62,206 nucleotides of DNA from Acidobacteriaceae bacterium (GTDB taxonomy: Bacteria > Acidobacteriota > Terriglobia > Terriglobales > Acidobacteriaceae). Shown here piece after piece: positions 17,448-25,983 of the stretch. The notes under the pieces are model-generated. The model saw only the letters and a program-made list of their open reading frames with translations. It was not told the DNA's origin and ran no database searches. Each line of letters opens with the position of its first letter. Within the stretch, counting starts at the first letter, position 1. Where the stretch lies: assembly GCA_027452245.1 (NCBI GenBank), contig DAIDGW010000022.1, positions 1 to 62,206 on the forward strand, written 5' to 3'. Position numbers and translations under genes: made by a program.

Positions 17448-17870
17448 ATGGTAGATACATTCACTCCCTCCGAGCGCAGTCGCATCATGCGAGCCGTTCC
17501 TGCGACGGGCACAAGCGCCGAGAAAAAGTGCGAAACTATTCTCCGATCTCTGAAGCTGCGATTTCACAAACAAGCTAGGCTTCCTGGCCGCCCCGACTTC
17601 ATCCTGAAAACCTCAAAACTCGCTCTGTTAGTTCACGGATGCTTCTGGCACTCCCATAAAGATTGCAAGAATGCGGTGCTACCCGCCTCGAACTCAACCT
17701 ACTGGGCGCAGAAAATTGAGAGGAACAAACGCAGGGACAGGCGCATTCGGCGGGAACTGCGCAAAGCTGGCTGGCGCACCGCCGTGATTTGGGAGTGTAA
17801 GTTACGAAATTTCGATTCAGTCGCCCGTCGCCTGTTGAAGCTGACGAACCGGCGTAGGGAAAATCTGTGA
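17448..17870 (+). CDS. vsr: very short patch repair (Vsr) mismatch endonuclease
   Basis: Vsr nicks DNA 5' of the T in T:G mismatches left when 5-methylcytosine deaminates. The 140-residue protein keeps the family residues: Glu25, Asp50 in LPGRPDF, His63 in VHGCFW, His68 and His70, with zinc-site cysteines, and the closing block VIWECKLR. I started it at the ATG at 17448 (MVDTFTPSERS, which matches the family N-terminus); the longer frame upstream overlaps the preceding gene. Its 3' end overlaps the convergent methyltransferase gene by 54 bases. Confidence 0.95.
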   Translation: MVDTFTPSERSRIMRAVPATGTSAEKKCETILRSLKLRFHKQARLPGRPDFILKTSKLALLVHGCFWHSHKDCKNAVLPASNSTYWAQKIERNKRRDRRIRRELRKAGWRTAVIWECKLRNFDSVARRLLKLTNRRRENL

Positions 17871-19106
17871 TAAGACGTTCTCGGCAATCCAGCCAATCAC
17901 AGGAACGCAGACAGCATCCCCAAATCCCCACAGAGCTTCGTTCCTCTCAACATGGATCGGATACTCAGGGCACCCTTGAAGTCGGGCGTATTCACGAGGA
18001 GTCATCCACCGCATCCGAATGGTACCCTGTCCTGCGGTAAATACGATCTGCTTACTGCTCCCACCACGAGGAGTGCGAAGGCATCCTGCGAGACCATCAG
18101 TGCGGATTTCTGACCGGGACTTTCCATCCCGCACTCTGCGATAAATTGTCCCAACACTCATGTTGTCGTTATTTTTCAGCGCACGGATGCGCCGCAGATG
18201 TTCAGGGTGCATCTCAGCCAGATGCTTCTTGACTCTGCGTTCGTTCCACCAGTCTTGCGAGTCATCCTTGTCTATGCAGTGATCGAGATTGCGGTTCTCT
18301 TTCGGAAGTTGTGGCAGGAACAAAGGAAACCAACCCGTCCTCAGTTTCGTTGTGCGAAGTTTTTCAAGAAGCCTTGCGGGGCGCATCGTGCTCAACAAAG
18401 GCTCTGGGTTCTCTCGGATGGAATCCAGCGAATCCCTGTGAAATAGGTAATACTCATACCGCTGCTGCGGCATCAGTGACTCCTCAAACCCGACAACAAA
18501 GACCCGTGGACGACTCTGAGGCGTGAAGTGTTTCGCATCGACCACGAACGCATCTACGAAATAACCGAGGTCTGCAAGCTGCTGTAATGCGATACGGAAA
18601 AACTTGCCATCGTGAGAACTTAGGAAGCCGATGACATTTTCGATCAAGACGGCTCTCGGTGCTCGCCCCTGTTGGCGCAGTTTCTTCATCACTTTGATGA
18701 AACCGTAAAAGGCACCAGAATCTTCTCCTGATAATCCCTTCAAGTTCCCAGCGAGTGAGAGATCAACGCAGGGGAAGGAAGCCGTGGCAAGATCAACACG
18801 CTGCGGAGGGATTCTTGCGAGTACCCGATCAGTCTTCCAGACATCTTCGACGTGATAGTGAACGACTTCCCCAAAGCAACTTGCATACATGCTTCTCTTC
18901 TTGGGGTCGATGTCGTTTGCATAAAGGCATTTCCAACCGTGGGAACTCAAGCCGAGGTGTGTCAAGCCGATGCCAGCGAAGAATTCGATGCAGGTCAATT
19001 CGTCCGAAATCGCTTGCCGGTAGGACTCAACCGTGGGCTGATTGACTATCGCTGTTGCTGCAACCATCGTCCTTTGAGAATCGCTGAGTGGAAGATAGCA
19101 CGACAA
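17817..19106 (-). CDS. C5 cytosine DNA methyltransferase (Dcm type)
   Basis: The enzyme methylates C5 of cytosine in a specific duplex sequence using S-adenosylmethionine. Motif I is FFAGIG (42-47), the catalytic Cys113 sits in SFPCVDLS, motif VI is ENV at 156-158, motif VIII is QSRPRVFVVG and motif X is GDAVCVPV. The target-recognition region lies at about 240-350. At 429 residues it is of normal length. Met14 (19067) is an alternative start. It is convergent with vsr and divergent from the GIY-YIG gene. The recognised sequence cannot be read from the protein. Confidence 0.95.
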   Translation of the reverse strand: MSCYLPLSDSQRTMVAATAIVNQPTVESYRQAISDELTCIEFFAGIGLTHLGLSSHGWKCLYANDIDPKKRSMYASCFGEVVHYHVEDVWKTDRVLARIPPQRVDLATASFPCVDLSLAGNLKGLSGEDSGAFYGFIKVMKKLRQQGRAPRAVLIENVIGFLSSHDGKFFRIALQQLADLGYFVDAFVVDAKHFTPQSRPRVFVVGFEESLMPQQRYEYYLFHRDSLDSIRENPEPLLSTMRPARLLEKLRTTKLRTGWFPLFLPQLPKENRNLDHCIDKDDSQDWWNERRVKKHLAEMHPEHLRRIRALKNNDNMSVGTIYRRVRDGKSRSEIRTDGLAGCLRTPRGGSSKQIVFTAGQGTIRMRWMTPREYARLQGCPEYPIHVERNEALWGFGDAVCVPVIGWIAENVLSQIFPTPVRQLQQATGD

Positions 19107-19185
19107 GCTGTGGGAATCTAAGGAATTAACAGCCCTGTCCGTCCCGGCGTGACAACATTAGGAATCATCCCAAAAAGGGAAACTT

Positions 19186-19932
19186 GTGCCAGAGCCGAAG
19201 AAACCCGTCGGTGCGGAGGCAAAGGGAGCCGCACCCGCCGATAAAACAGCCCCGCCCGATGTTGTGCCCGACACCGAAGCCATCAGGAAAGAAATTGAAA
19301 CTCTGCTTGCGACGAAAGACGAACAGGGGCGTCGCATCGGGAGCATACAGCACGGAGTTTATGCGTTTTACGACTACTTTGGAGAACCTATCTACGTCGG
19401 TCGCACGAAGGAAAGCGTCGGAACACGCACCCGTCGTCACCTGACCAATCAACGTACTGATGCCGTTGCGATGAGTGTTCTTGACCCTATGGAAGTGGCG
19501 GAGGTTGAAGTCTGGCCGCTCGATCTCAAGGGAAAGAGCAAAGAAGAAATCGAGCAGATGCTTTCCAGCGCAGAATACACGGTGAAGCAGAAGGTCATCG
19601 CCGAGTCCAAACTCAAGTTCGTGCTTAACGAGAAGGACATCCCGACTGCGAAAGAAATCAAACTGCCGAGGTCGTACCGTCGTCGCATCGTTCCGTCGCC
19701 GATCTACGAAACTCGGAAGAACCCAGACATCAGGATCGCCCAGCGTGCATCGACGATTGCCGATCTGGCAAAGATTATCGTTGAACGTAAAGTAAAGAAA
19801 GGTTTGCGAAGAACACTACACTTGCAGGCAGTCCGTCTTCAGACACTCGCAAAGGAACGGCTCGACCAAATTGCAGAACCAATCGAAGTCGAAGGCGGCG
19901 ACGACGAAACAGGAGACGAACACGACTCTTAA
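19186..19932 (+). CDS. GIY-YIG nuclease, candidate restriction endonuclease
   Basis: The GIY-YIG core runs from HGVYAFYDYFGEPIYVGRT (residues 56-74), with the GVY and YVG elements and an Arg-rich helix (RTRRH, 81-85). A candidate catalytic Glu lies near residue 128 (SSAEYTVKQK). The first 30 residues are low-complexity Ala/Pro/Lys and the tail is acidic (GGDDETGDE). The GTG start has AAAAAGGGA six bases upstream. It is divergent from the methyltransferase across 79 bases, the arrangement of a type II R-M pair. Its restriction role is inference; GIY-YIG restriction enzymes such as Eco29kI are known. Confidence 0.75.
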   Translation: MPEPKKPVGAEAKGAAPADKTAPPDVVPDTEAIRKEIETLLATKDEQGRRIGSIQHGVYAFYDYFGEPIYVGRTKESVGTRTRRHLTNQRTDAVAMSVLDPMEVAEVEVWPLDLKGKSKEEIEQMLSSAEYTVKQKVIAESKLKFVLNEKDIPTAKEIKLPRSYRRRIVPSPIYETRKNPDIRIAQRASTIADLAKIIVERKVKKGLRRTLHLQAVRLQTLAKERLDQIAEPIEVEGGDDETGDEHDS

Positions 19933-20138
19933 CTCTAGCGATCACCTAGGATTGTCGTGACCGGAAATGGAATTGAACAGAACGCCTGCCGCCGCCCCGA
20001 ATTTTTCGGCAAACGGGATTTGGTTATGCAAAGCTAGGTTGGGAAGGCCAATCGCCAAAAAATAAAGCCGCTACCGCTCCCAACCTGAAACTCGCAATAA
20101 AAGGCTTCTGCACAAAAAATCGACTATTTGTAAACTAC

Positions 20139-20178
20139 TGGCACAATAATTAGGGGCAAATCCCCATTTATTGTGCCA
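20139..20178. repeat. 40-base imperfect palindrome / strong hairpin
   Basis: The arms TGGCACAATAA (20139-20149) and TTATTGTGCCA (20168-20178) are perfect complements. Inside them GGGG (20153-20156) pairs with CCCC (20162-20165) around CAAAT. The outer arm is the same motif as the island's terminal inverted repeat. It may be a transposon end, a bidirectional terminator or both. Confidence 0.7.
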
Positions 20179-20182
20179 AAGC
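20167..20182 (-). repeat. 16-base terminal inverted repeat, right end
   Basis: TTTATTGTGCCAAAGC is the exact reverse complement of 16022-16037 and touches the right direct repeat. Confidence 0.8.
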
Positions 20183-20286
20183 TGGATGCCGGCTGGGGAT
20201 AGCTCAGGCGCGGCTCCGGCACGCGGCTGATTCCTATGGCCGTCCACCCGGCGCTGGAAGCGCCGGGCTATTGTCAGAGGTCCCTC
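20183..20286 (+). repeat. 104-base direct repeat, right copy
   Basis: This is the second copy of the repeat at 15917-16020. It contains a perfect hairpin CCCGGCGC (20247-20254), TGGAA, GCGCCGGG (20260-20267). Confidence 0.85.
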
Positions 20287-20356
20287 CGGGACCGCGTCGG
20301 GCGAGATCACACACCACTGACGCCACAGAGATATTCGGTTTGGGAAGACGTGGCGA

Positions 20357-20887
20357 TCAGGGCAGGGTGCGGGTAGCGGGCTTGCCTCCGGCGGGCTTGT
20401 AATCGGCGGGATAGACGACCACGTGGCGGCGCATGCCTTCGCCGTCGCTTTCCGTCCGCAGGTCGGTTTGGTCGCGCAGGGCGAGGTGCACGATGCGGCG
20501 TTCCCGCGACGACATGGGCGCGAAGTTGTAGGGCGCTCCCGTCTGGCGCACTTTCTCGGCTGCTACGGTGGCGGCGATGCGCAGTTCTTCCAGCCGGGTG
20601 GCGCGGTGATTCTGGCAATCGAAAGAAATTCTCTCGTGCTCGCCGGCGGCCAGATGCAGCATCTCCATCGCGAGCAGTTCGAGGGCGCGAAGCAGTTCGC
20701 CGCCGCGCTCCAGAAGCAGAGGAGCGTCGGGCCCGGAGAAATCCACAAGGATGTCGGGCGTCTCCCAGTTGCGGTCGTCGGGACGCGGGGGATCGACGAC
20801 GATGCGGTATTTGAAGCGGAGTCCGCCGAGGGTCACGACGGATTGCAGGAATTCATTGATCTTATTGGCGGCAGCAAGTTTGTCCAT
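20357..20887 (-). CDS. jag: Jag/KhpB-type RNA-binding protein (KH-R3H)
   Basis: The C-terminus has the R3H signature: MSSRERRIVHLAL, then DQTDLRTESDGEG and RHVVVYP. The central part (about 35-105) fits the KH-like domain. The N-terminal Jag_N domain of the Firmicutes protein is missing, giving only 176 residues. It is the last gene of the leftward rpmH-rnpA-yidD-yidC-jag cluster, where Jag is usual. The family binds RNA and affects cell envelope and division in Gram-positive bacteria; its role here is unproven. Confidence 0.85.
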   Translation of the reverse strand: MDKLAAANKINEFLQSVVTLGGLRFKYRIVVDPPRPDDRNWETPDILVDFSGPDAPLLLERGGELLRALELLAMEMLHLAAGEHERISFDCQNHRATRLEELRIAATVAAEKVRQTGAPYNFAPMSSRERRIVHLALRDQTDLRTESDGEGMRRHVVVYPADYKPAGGKPATRTLP

Positions 20888-20964
20888 GGCTTAACTCTCA
20901 GCTTCGAACTGCTTCGGCTTGCTTCTTCAGCAAACGTGTTCGGCTAACTTCCCGGCCTGCGGCG

Positions 20965-22722
20965 CTACTTGTCTTTTTTGCGCGCGCGCTTGGCCATGAT
21001 CTCTTTCATCTCGCGGCCCAGCTTGGTGCGGTTCATCACCGACTGCTGGGCGATGGAAATCAGGTTGCTCTCGGCATAGTACAAGTTCAATCCTGCGGGC
21101 AAGCGGAAGAAGATGAAGCCCATCATCAGCGGCATCATGACGTTCATCATGCGCTGCTGCGCCGGATCCATGCCCGCCTGCGGCGTCATCTTCTGCGTGA
21201 CCAGCATGCTCACGACCATGAAAATGGGCAGCAGGTAATACGGGTCGGCAGCCGAGAGATCGCGGATCCAGAGCCAGTGGGCATGCCGCAGATCGAGGGC
21301 AATGGCCAGCATCTTGTAATAGGCGTAGAGGAAGGGCAACTGGATCAGCATCGGCAGGCAGCCGCCGACCGGGTTCACGCCCTCTTTTTTGTAAAGCGCG
21401 CTGATCTCTTCATTCATTGCCGCCTTGCGCGGATCCCGCAGGCTGTATTTCTTGTATTTTTCCTGGATCGACTTGATCTGGGGCTGAATGCGCTGCATTT
21501 TCAGCATCGACTTCATCTGCGACACGCGCAGCGGCATGAGCGCGATGGTGATGATGAAGGTCTGCAGGACGATAGCCCATCCCCAGTTCGGGACCATGTG
21601 GTGATAGGTCCAGCGCAGCCAGACGAACAGAGGCTTGGCAATCACGCCGAAGAATCCGAAATCGACCAGGCCGGTAAGATTGCCTTCCGCGCCCGAGATG
21701 CCGGTAACCGGTATCTGCTGCAGTACTGAAATTTCTTTTGGACCGACGAAGGCGCGCTCATGCGTGGGCCCGTGCAGGTTGCCCACCGCCGCACCGAGCA
21801 CGTCGACATTCGTCATCTCGGCTTTGGGCTTCTGCGGATCGCGCGGAACTGACATCGCGTTGCGCAGCGTGACCATCGAAGCGCTGGCCGGATCATCGGG
21901 AATGAAAACTGCGGCGAAGTATTGGTCGGTGGGTCCGGCCCAGTGGAACGGGCCCTGCATGGTGGCGCCGCCGCTGATCTTCTTGTAGGCCAGCCGCTGC
22001 ACGTTGCTGTTGTACTGATAGTCGATCAGGCTGGTGGCATAGAATGCCGGGCTGATCTGGTCGCCAAATCCCGAAGGCCAGGCGGGCAGGGCGGAGACGT
22101 TGCTGCCGTTCTGCATGACAGAAGTTTCCACGTCAACGACATAGGTGTCGTTGAAATGGAATGTCTTGCGGACCTGGAGCCCTTCGTCGGAATACTCGAA
22201 TGTCACATCCGCCGGAGTGGTTTTCGTTCCGGTCACGGTGGGAACGTAGAGAGCCGAGTTCAGCTTGTTGCGCAGAGTCTCGTCATAGGTCCAGAGCGAG
22301 AGCGGGTATCCAAATTTCGCGGCCGCTTCGGAATTGACGAGATCGAGCGCGCCGTTCTGGGCGTCGTTGTCGAACTTCTTCAGGATCCACGACTTCACCT
22401 GCGCGCCGCGATTGGTGAAGGTGATCTTGTAGAGATCGTTCTCGATGACCGTGTCGGTTTCCGCTGCCGCCTGCTTTGTGCCGGTAATCGGATGAGCCGG
22501 GGACGCCGAAGGCGCGGTTGCCTTTGCCTCAGGAGGAACCGGAGCGGGAGGAGCGGTGGCTTGAGTCTCTGCGGGCTTGGTTTCGGGCTTCGCCGGCGGC
22601 TGCGGTCCGTATTTCCTGAGCAACGGCTGAAACAGCAGAATCAGAACGAACGTCGCCAGAAAAACCAGAAGCAGCCGGCGCTCGCTGCCGGGTTCGTGTT
22701 GAGGATTTTGATATTCGGCCAA
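20965..22722 (-). CDS. yidC: membrane protein insertase YidC
   Basis: YidC inserts proteins into the inner membrane, alone or with SecYEG. An N-terminal helix (about 15-32, LLLVFLATFVLILLF) is followed by a Pro/Ala-rich linker and a large periplasmic beta domain (about 80-350, DLYKITFTNRGAQVKSW), as in Gram-negative YidC. The conserved five-helix core follows (GWAIVLQTFIITIALMPL, then GGCLPMLIQLPFLYAYYKML). I placed the start at the TTG at 22722, which has AAGGA five bases upstream, rather than 20 codons earlier inside yidD. The gap to yidD is 8 bases. Confidence 0.95.
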   Translation of the reverse strand: MAEYQNPQHEPGSERRLLLVFLATFVLILLFQPLLRKYGPQPPAKPETKPAETQATAPPAPVPPEAKATAPSASPAHPITGTKQAAAETDTVIENDLYKITFTNRGAQVKSWILKKFDNDAQNGALDLVNSEAAAKFGYPLSLWTYDETLRNKLNSALYVPTVTGTKTTPADVTFEYSDEGLQVRKTFHFNDTYVVDVETSVMQNGSNVSALPAWPSGFGDQISPAFYATSLIDYQYNSNVQRLAYKKISGGATMQGPFHWAGPTDQYFAAVFIPDDPASASMVTLRNAMSVPRDPQKPKAEMTNVDVLGAAVGNLHGPTHERAFVGPKEISVLQQIPVTGISGAEGNLTGLVDFGFFGVIAKPLFVWLRWTYHHMVPNWGWAIVLQTFIITIALMPLRVSQMKSMLKMQRIQPQIKSIQEKYKKYSLRDPRKAAMNEEISALYKKEGVNPVGGCLPMLIQLPFLYAYYKMLAIALDLRHAHWLWIRDLSAADPYYLLPIFMVVSMLVTQKMTPQAGMDPAQQRMMNVMMPLMMGFIFFRLPAGLNLYYAESNLISIAQQSVMNRTKLGREMKEIMAKRARKKDK

Positions 22723-22730
22723 AGTTTTCC

Positions 22731-23042
22731 TTACAGGGCTCCATGGATCGCAGCCGTTCGCTGCTCGTTGCCGGGACAACATCCGCCGGTCACGATACTC
22801 TCGGTTCGGGCGCGCTCAGTTCCGACCACAGGATCGTAGCCGCCCTTAGCAAAAGGATGGCAGCGCAAGAGCCGGAGCAAAGACTTCCACGAGCCGCGCA
22901 GCAGCCCGAAGCGATCGATCGCTTCCATGGCGTACTCGGAGCAGGTGGGCACGTAGCGGCACGAGGGCGGAATCAGCGGCGAAATCGCCCACTTGTACAC
23001 ATGCAGCAGGCGAACGGCGACGGCTTTCCCGAAATCCTTCAT
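22731..23042 (-). CDS. yidD: membrane protein insertion efficiency factor YidD
   Basis: This small amphipathic protein of 103 residues carries the family core [23 protein letters not shown] at about 12-34 and [10 protein letters not shown] further on. The C-terminal 25 residues are non-conserved. It lies between rnpA and yidC, as in most bacteria, and is thought to assist YidC-dependent insertion. Spacing to its neighbours is short (40 and 8 bases), so it is part of one operon. Confidence 0.93.
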   Translation of the reverse strand: MKDFGKAVAVRLLHVYKWAISPLIPPSCRYVPTCSEYAMEAIDRFGLLRGSWKSLLRLLRCHPFAKGGYDPVVGTERARTESIVTGGCCPGNEQRTAAIHGAL

Positions 23043-23082
23043 ATCACTCTGGCGCGTATGCGACCGGAACTTTTTCCAGCGG

Positions 23083-23574
23083 CTATGTCCGGCCGCGTTC
23101 GGCGTTCAGTTTCTGCTCAATCACTACGAAGGCGCGTGCGACTTCGTTCACCACGTTCTCGAAGTCGGCATGCAGCAGCGACTTCCTGGGATTGATCACA
23201 ATATCCACATTCAGTCTTGCGGGCGGCCGGTTCAGCCGAACAGCTTCCCGCAGGCGGCGCTTCATGCGATTGCGATCCACCGCCCCGCCCAAAGCGCGCC
23301 CTACCGTGAATCCGATGCGCGGGCCCGAAGGCGGTTGCGATTTCTGCGGCGCGGAAGACTTCTCCTCGGCCCGCGCCCGGTAAAAAACTGTCATGGACGC
23401 CGAGAAATGCCGGCGGCCCTGTTTATAGACGCGATCGAAATCGGCGTGGCGCAACAAGCGCAGGCTGCGCGGAAAACGCTGACCGGACCGCTGGGACCGT
23501 TCATCTGCACTCAGTTCTCCCATGGGAGCGACCGCGCTCACGGCGATTTCGTGAAGTTTGCGAACATGAGACAC
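23083..23574 (-). CDS. rnpA: ribonuclease P protein component
   Basis: This basic protein helps RNase P RNA mature tRNA 5' ends. The family blocks [36 protein letters not shown] and RRLREAVR are clear. A 15-residue insertion rich in Ser/Pro/Gln ([12 protein letters not shown]) separates the first two. The frame allows several starts; Met18 at 23523 would give a protein of more usual length. rpmH ends 22 bases before the longest version begins. Confidence 0.92.
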   Translation of the reverse strand: MSHVRKLHEIAVSAVAPMGELSADERSQRSGQRFPRSLRLLRHADFDRVYKQGRRHFSASMTVFYRARAEEKSSAPQKSQPPSGPRIGFTVGRALGGAVDRNRMKRRLREAVRLNRPPARLNVDIVINPRKSLLHADFENVVNEVARAFVVIEQKLNAERGRT

Positions 23575-23596
23575 GCAGGCGAGCCCGCGCCACCAT

Positions 23597-23752
23597 CTAT
23601 TCGCGGAATCCTGGTTTCACTGAGACCCGTTTGCGCCCCTTGGCGCGACGGCGGGAAAGTACCTTCTGGCCGCCCTGGGTCTTCATGCGCGAGCGGAATC
23701 CATGTTTCTTCGACCGCTTGCGGCGATTGGGTTGGAACGTACGTTTCGGCAT
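23597..23752 (-). CDS. rpmH: 50S ribosomal protein L34
   Basis: This 51-residue basic protein starts [20 protein letters not shown] and continues with [20 protein letters not shown], the complete L34 pattern. The C-terminus is extended by about seven residues (VSVKPGFRE). It is the first gene of the leftward cluster with rnpA, and its promoter must lie in the region facing dnaA. Confidence 0.97.
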   Translation of the reverse strand: MPKRTFQPNRRKRSKKHGFRSRMKTQGGQKVLSRRRAKGRKRVSVKPGFRE

Positions 23753-24297
23753 GAAAAGTTAGCTGCTCCTGATGTCGTTGGAGGTCTTAGGACAAACATT
23801 AAGTATAAACGACGAAGGCGGATAGCACCAAGTCGGGGCAACCCGGGCCGGGAGAGCAGCTACAACTCCGAAAATCTCCAGCAAATTTTTCCAAGTTCCA
23901 AACCATCTTCGCGAGGGAAGCACAAAAAGAATTCTTCGGCTGTGACTGGGAGTACATCGTGGTGCCGCCTGGCTGTGGCAAAGTGGAAAGGTGATCCGCT
24001 GGAATTGCACTGCTCGCGTTGCAGTTACATTCGCGGTACTTGACGAGCGGGGAAAACAGGCGCTGAATAAGTACTTTCCAAATTTTTTGTGCGAGAAGAT
24101 TTCCACACGAGCAAAAAAATTGTGCTAGTATGCACGACGTTCCTGCTTTCAAAAATCAGTTTTTCTAATTTGGCAACGACGCACGGACAACGCGTGCGTT
24201 CCGCAGTAAACTACTAAGGTTCATCAACGGCTAGTGCAGTTATTGACGAGCGCTCTGAAACCAGCCACCGGAGCGTCAGGGCGAGTATTTCACAAAT
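23753..24297. other. rpmH-dnaA intergenic region
   Basis: These 545 bases separate the divergent rpmH and dnaA genes and must carry both promoters. One DnaA-box-like TTTCCACAC occurs near 24100 in an AT-rich stretch (24075-24130). No cluster of boxes is evident, so the dnaA-dnaN gap is a better origin candidate. No open frame has protein character. Confidence 0.5.
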
Positions 24298-25674
24298 ATG
24301 TCATTTCCAAGCACAACGGTTGCACCAAACCCTTGGGTGCGCATTCTTGATGCGCTCGAAAAGAAAATCAACCGCCACTCTTACGACACCTGGCTTAAGC
24401 CCACCCGGTACAGTCACTCCAGTGGCGGAGTCTTGTTTGTGCGCGTGCCCACGGTCGAGTTCCGCCACGCCGGGGACAAGTACGCGGATTTGATTCAGGA
24501 GGCGATCGACAATCTCGGCCTCGACTTCAACGACGTGAAGTTCGTCACGCCCGAGGACGATCCTGCTGCCACACCGGTTCGTCATGACGGCGGACTTTCC
24601 GCAGCAGTCGCCGCAACCGGCAGTCCCGCACAAACCCGCTTCGACTGGGACGGCGCCGCGCAGTTGAATCCGCGCTACACCTTTGACGCCTTCGTCATCG
24701 GCAGCGGCAACCAGTTTGCTCATGCCGCCTGCCAGGCGGTCGCCGAGCGCCCGTCGAAAGCCTACAATCCGCTCTTCCTGTATGGCGGCGTCGGCATGGG
24801 GAAGACGCACCTCATGCAGGCCATCGGACACGAGATCAAACGGCGCATGCCGCATGCGGCCATCTGCTACGTATCGAGCGAGAAGTTTACCAACGACATG
24901 ATCAACTCGCTGCGCTACGACAAGATGACCAGCTTCCGCGACAAGTTCCGCGGGGTCGATGTGCTGCTGATCGACGACATCCAGTTCCTGGCGCAAAAAG
25001 AACGGACCCAGGAAGAGTTCTTCCATACCTTCAACGCGCTGCACGAGTCGATGAAGCAGATCGTCATCGCCAGCGACCGTTCTCCCAAGGAACTGGCGGA
25101 GATTGAAGATCGCCTGCGCAGCCGCTTCGAGTGGGGCCTGATCGCCGATATCCAGCCGCCCGATCTGGAAACGAAAGTCGCCATCCTGCAGAAGAAAGCG
25201 GAGCAGGAGAAAGTCACGCTGCCCACCGACGTCGCGCTCTATGTCGCATCGAACATCCGGTCGAACGTGCGCGAACTTGAAGGCGCGCTGATCCGGTTAG
25301 TGGCTCATTCGTCACTGATCGGGGCGGAGATCACGCTGCCGTATGCGCAGCAGGTGCTTAAAAACTTCATCGACTCGCAAGCGCGAAAGGTTACGATCGA
25401 GTCGATCCAGAAAATGGTGGCGGAGCAGTTCGGGCTGCGCCTGGTGGAAATCAAGGCCAAGAATAATTCGCGGGCCATTGTTTATCCGCGGCAGATTGCG
25501 ATGTATCTTGCCAAGCACTTGACCGAGGCCTCGCTCCCGGAAATCGGACGGCAATTCGGCGGCAAGCACCACACCACGGTCCTGCATTCGGTGGAGAAGA
25601 TTGAAGAGGTCCGCAAGACCGACAAAGATTTGAACAGGCTTCTCAATAAATTGACCGAGCAATTAGGTGGATGA
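24298..25674 (+). CDS. dnaA: chromosomal replication initiator DnaA
   Basis: DnaA binds DnaA boxes at the origin and melts it. Domain I lies at about 8-90 (ALEKKINRHSYDTWLKPTRY). The AAA+ module has Walker A GGVGMGKTHL and Walker B VDVLLIDDIQFL. Domain IV ends with the DNA-contacting signature GGKHHTTVLHSVEKIEE. The linker between domains I and III is short, giving 458 residues. The ATG follows an AT-rich lead with no strong Shine-Dalgarno. dnaN follows 309 bases downstream. Confidence 0.98.
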   Translation: MSFPSTTVAPNPWVRILDALEKKINRHSYDTWLKPTRYSHSSGGVLFVRVPTVEFRHAGDKYADLIQEAIDNLGLDFNDVKFVTPEDDPAATPVRHDGGLSAAVAATGSPAQTRFDWDGAAQLNPRYTFDAFVIGSGNQFAHAACQAVAERPSKAYNPLFLYGGVGMGKTHLMQAIGHEIKRRMPHAAICYVSSEKFTNDMINSLRYDKMTSFRDKFRGVDVLLIDDIQFLAQKERTQEEFFHTFNALHESMKQIVIASDRSPKELAEIEDRLRSRFEWGLIADIQPPDLETKVAILQKKAEQEKVTLPTDVALYVASNIRSNVRELEGALIRLVAHSSLIGAEITLPYAQQVLKNFIDSQARKVTIESIQKMVAEQFGLRLVEIKAKNNSRAIVYPRQIAMYLAKHLTEASLPEIGRQFGGKHHTTVLHSVEKIEEVRKTDKDLNRLLNKLTEQLGG

Positions 25675-25983
25675 ATCGCGGCCGGCAGCGACTTTTCCAC
25701 GGAATCAGCGAGTCTTCCTCGCAAGCGCCTGTGCAGGGCATGTGGAAGTTGTGGATGATCAGGGAAGAATCGGTAATTGGGCCAGGTTGTGATCGCCAGT
25801 CCGCCGGCAAATGCAGTGATTTCTCACACGAAGGTTAGCCCGGGAACTGGTGAGAACATGGAAGTTGCCGGGGTTTTCCACTTTCCCGCAGGGCCTACTG
25901 TTACTGCTGGTTTTATAGGTTTTGTATTTGATATAAGGAAGTATCGAAAGTCGCACTAGAGTACGGTTTCAGGGAGCGGACTT
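25675..25983. other. candidate replication origin between dnaA and dnaN
   Basis: Four sites resemble the DnaA box (TTATCCACA or its complement): TTTTCCACG at 25693-25701, TGTGGAAGT at 25741-25749, TGTGGATGA at 25750-25758 and TTTTCCACT at 25874-25882. An AT-rich patch (25905-25945) lies towards dnaN and could be the unwinding element. The arrangement resembles origins placed after dnaA. This is inference; no box is a perfect consensus. Confidence 0.5.

Larger units (their letters stand above)
19933..20356. other. right edge of the island (no gene seen)
   Basis: These 424 bases hold AT-rich DNA, a large palindrome (20139-20178), the right end of the 16-base inverted repeat and the right 104-base direct repeat. 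I see no open frame with protein character. Confidence 0.6.
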
